Shown here piece by piece: positions 18,981-19,992 of a stretch of 19,992 nt of DNA (position 1 is the first letter of the stretch; each line of letters begins with the position of its first letter). The stretch is taken from NCBI GenBank assembly GCA_027600665.1, contig JADGJL010000493.1, positions 1 to 19,992 of the forward strand. The letters are read 5' to 3'. This stretch comes from Irineochytrium annulatum (lineage: Eukaryota > Chytridiomycota > Chytridiomycetes > Chytridiales > Chytridiaceae). The position numbers were made by a program, and so were the translations under genes. A model generated the notes under the pieces. That model ran no database searches and was not told the DNA's origin. It saw only the letters and a list, made by a program, of their open reading frames with translations.

Positions 18981-19992
18981 TTGGATCTTCTGGCCATGTA
19001 GATCTCACCCCGATGAATTTGACGCCGCGAAGAACTTCACCTCAGGCAGCCTAATCGCGGCCCCTCATCAATCCCAATCCTTATGGCAGCCCGTTGTAGG
19101 TTTCTCTCGGGTTCCTTTGGACCGGCTCGCGACCGACTGACTGACCGCTGCCGTCCTGGTCGACTGCCAGTCCATCTTCAACGGAGCGTACATAATACCA
19201 TCAATGCATGCTTGCTCGCCAATAATTTCTTTCTTCTCAATGCTCACGCCATCTGTCTGTCGGCGGGACGCAGATTGTCGCCGACGCCATCATGCTAGTC
19301 CCTTTGCAGACTCCTTCAACTCCGGTGGAACCCCAAGGATGTCGCCGTCGCTACTTTGGTGCGTCACCCCCATCGTCACCCTTAGAGTAGAGCTCGACCT
19401 CATCACGGCCGCGGTCAGGGCGACGGCGTCGAGGGAGAAGGCGCACAAGTCGTCGCTATACACCTACAAGCCTGACACAAACGCCAACGGATGTCTTGCC
19501 CTTTCATGTCCTACATCCTAGCATTGGATGATTCGCCTCTTGGAGTATATAAATACCTTTCCTTTTGGAGCGGCCGTCACTTTCGGCACGAATTTCGTCT
19601 ATACTTGTTATTACCGTAAACACATTGCCGAATGTATAAGGAAGTCTCCTGCAGCGAGAACCGATTACAAAGTTGGCCTTGTCCGGAGAACCAGGTATTG
19701 AGGACGGACTTGGTTTGGCACCGCTGGTTTAGTTTGGCATATTTCCATATGCATGAGTGTGAGGCCCAATCCAAATACAGCGGCTTGTAGCATAAAGATG
19801 CCCATCCCTTGCCCGTCCATTTTTTCAGTCCGGCCAGCGTCCTGGTCCGGCCAGCGCCCCTGTACTCACCTTGTGCCCGTCGTCCCCGCACCCGATCCTC
19901 ACCACACGCACTCACCTTTTCCCTTTCTCATCCCCTTCATCTTAGATTAGTGCTTAGTTAGTTAGCCTTACTTAGTGACGACGTCCCCCCCC
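18981..19992. other. Upstream region of the PHI-1-like gene to the window end, no gene seen
   Basis: No ORF here shows a recognisable motif. A TATATAAATA box lies at 19547-19556 but is about 570 bases from the nearest minus-strand start and has no evident plus-strand gene after it. A short TTAG repeat (about 19951-19968) and a terminal run of eight C close the window. Confidence 0.45.

Noticed and set aside
19577..19915. Minus-strand 112-codon ORF near the window end
   Set aside because: No motif, compositionally mixed, and no neighbouring exon or promoter supports it.
19951..19992. TTAG repeats and C8 run as a telomere
   Set aside because: Only two to three imperfect TTAG units and one C run are present, not the tandem TTAGGG-type array expected of a fungal telomere.

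Overview
The window looks like nuclear DNA from a fungus. Genes are split by short introns (about 45-175 nt) with GT...AG ends and CTAAC/CTGAC/CTAAT branch-like motifs, the sequence is GC-rich, and there is a Ty3/gypsy (chromovirus-like) LTR retrotransposon. The mix of short introns, a PHI-1/EXORDIUM-type secreted protein and this retroelement fits an early-diverging (chytrid-like) or basidiomycete genome. The exact lineage is an inference I cannot settle by reading.

Layout. 1 to about 5153 (+): the 3' part of a decayed Ty3/gypsy element, with gag zinc knuckle, protease, reverse transcriptase, RNase H, integrase, GPY/F module, a degenerate chromodomain-like tail and a 3' LTR. The 5' LTR lies outside the window. 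The polyprotein has at least three frameshifts, and a roughly 506-bp non-coding insert flanked by an 8-bp direct repeat (hAT-MITE-like) interrupts the protease region. 5163-8243 (-): an unrecognised multi-exon gene whose stop codon lies about 10 bp from the LTR. 8244-9362: AT-rich spacer with one possible small membrane-protein ORF. 9363-16201 (-): the main gene, a six-exon non-canonical poly(A) polymerase of the TRF4/PAPD5 type. It is predicted at about 2,150 residues because an ordinary catalytic core is followed by about 1,400 residues of RS/RE/KE-rich tail. 17210 to about 17790 (-): a partly resolved small split gene of unknown function. 17941-18980 (-): a two-exon secreted PHI-1/EXORDIUM-like protein. 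18981-19992: no gene recognised.

All four host loci are on the minus strand and the retroelement is on the plus strand. I see no operon-like functional link between the host genes. The observation most worth following is the TRF4-like polymerase. It keeps the catalytic Asp triad, carries about 140 extra residues between the first helix and the first strand of the nucleotidyltransferase fold, and ends in a giant charged tail with two families of internal repeats, one carrying clustered RRxS-type kinase sites.
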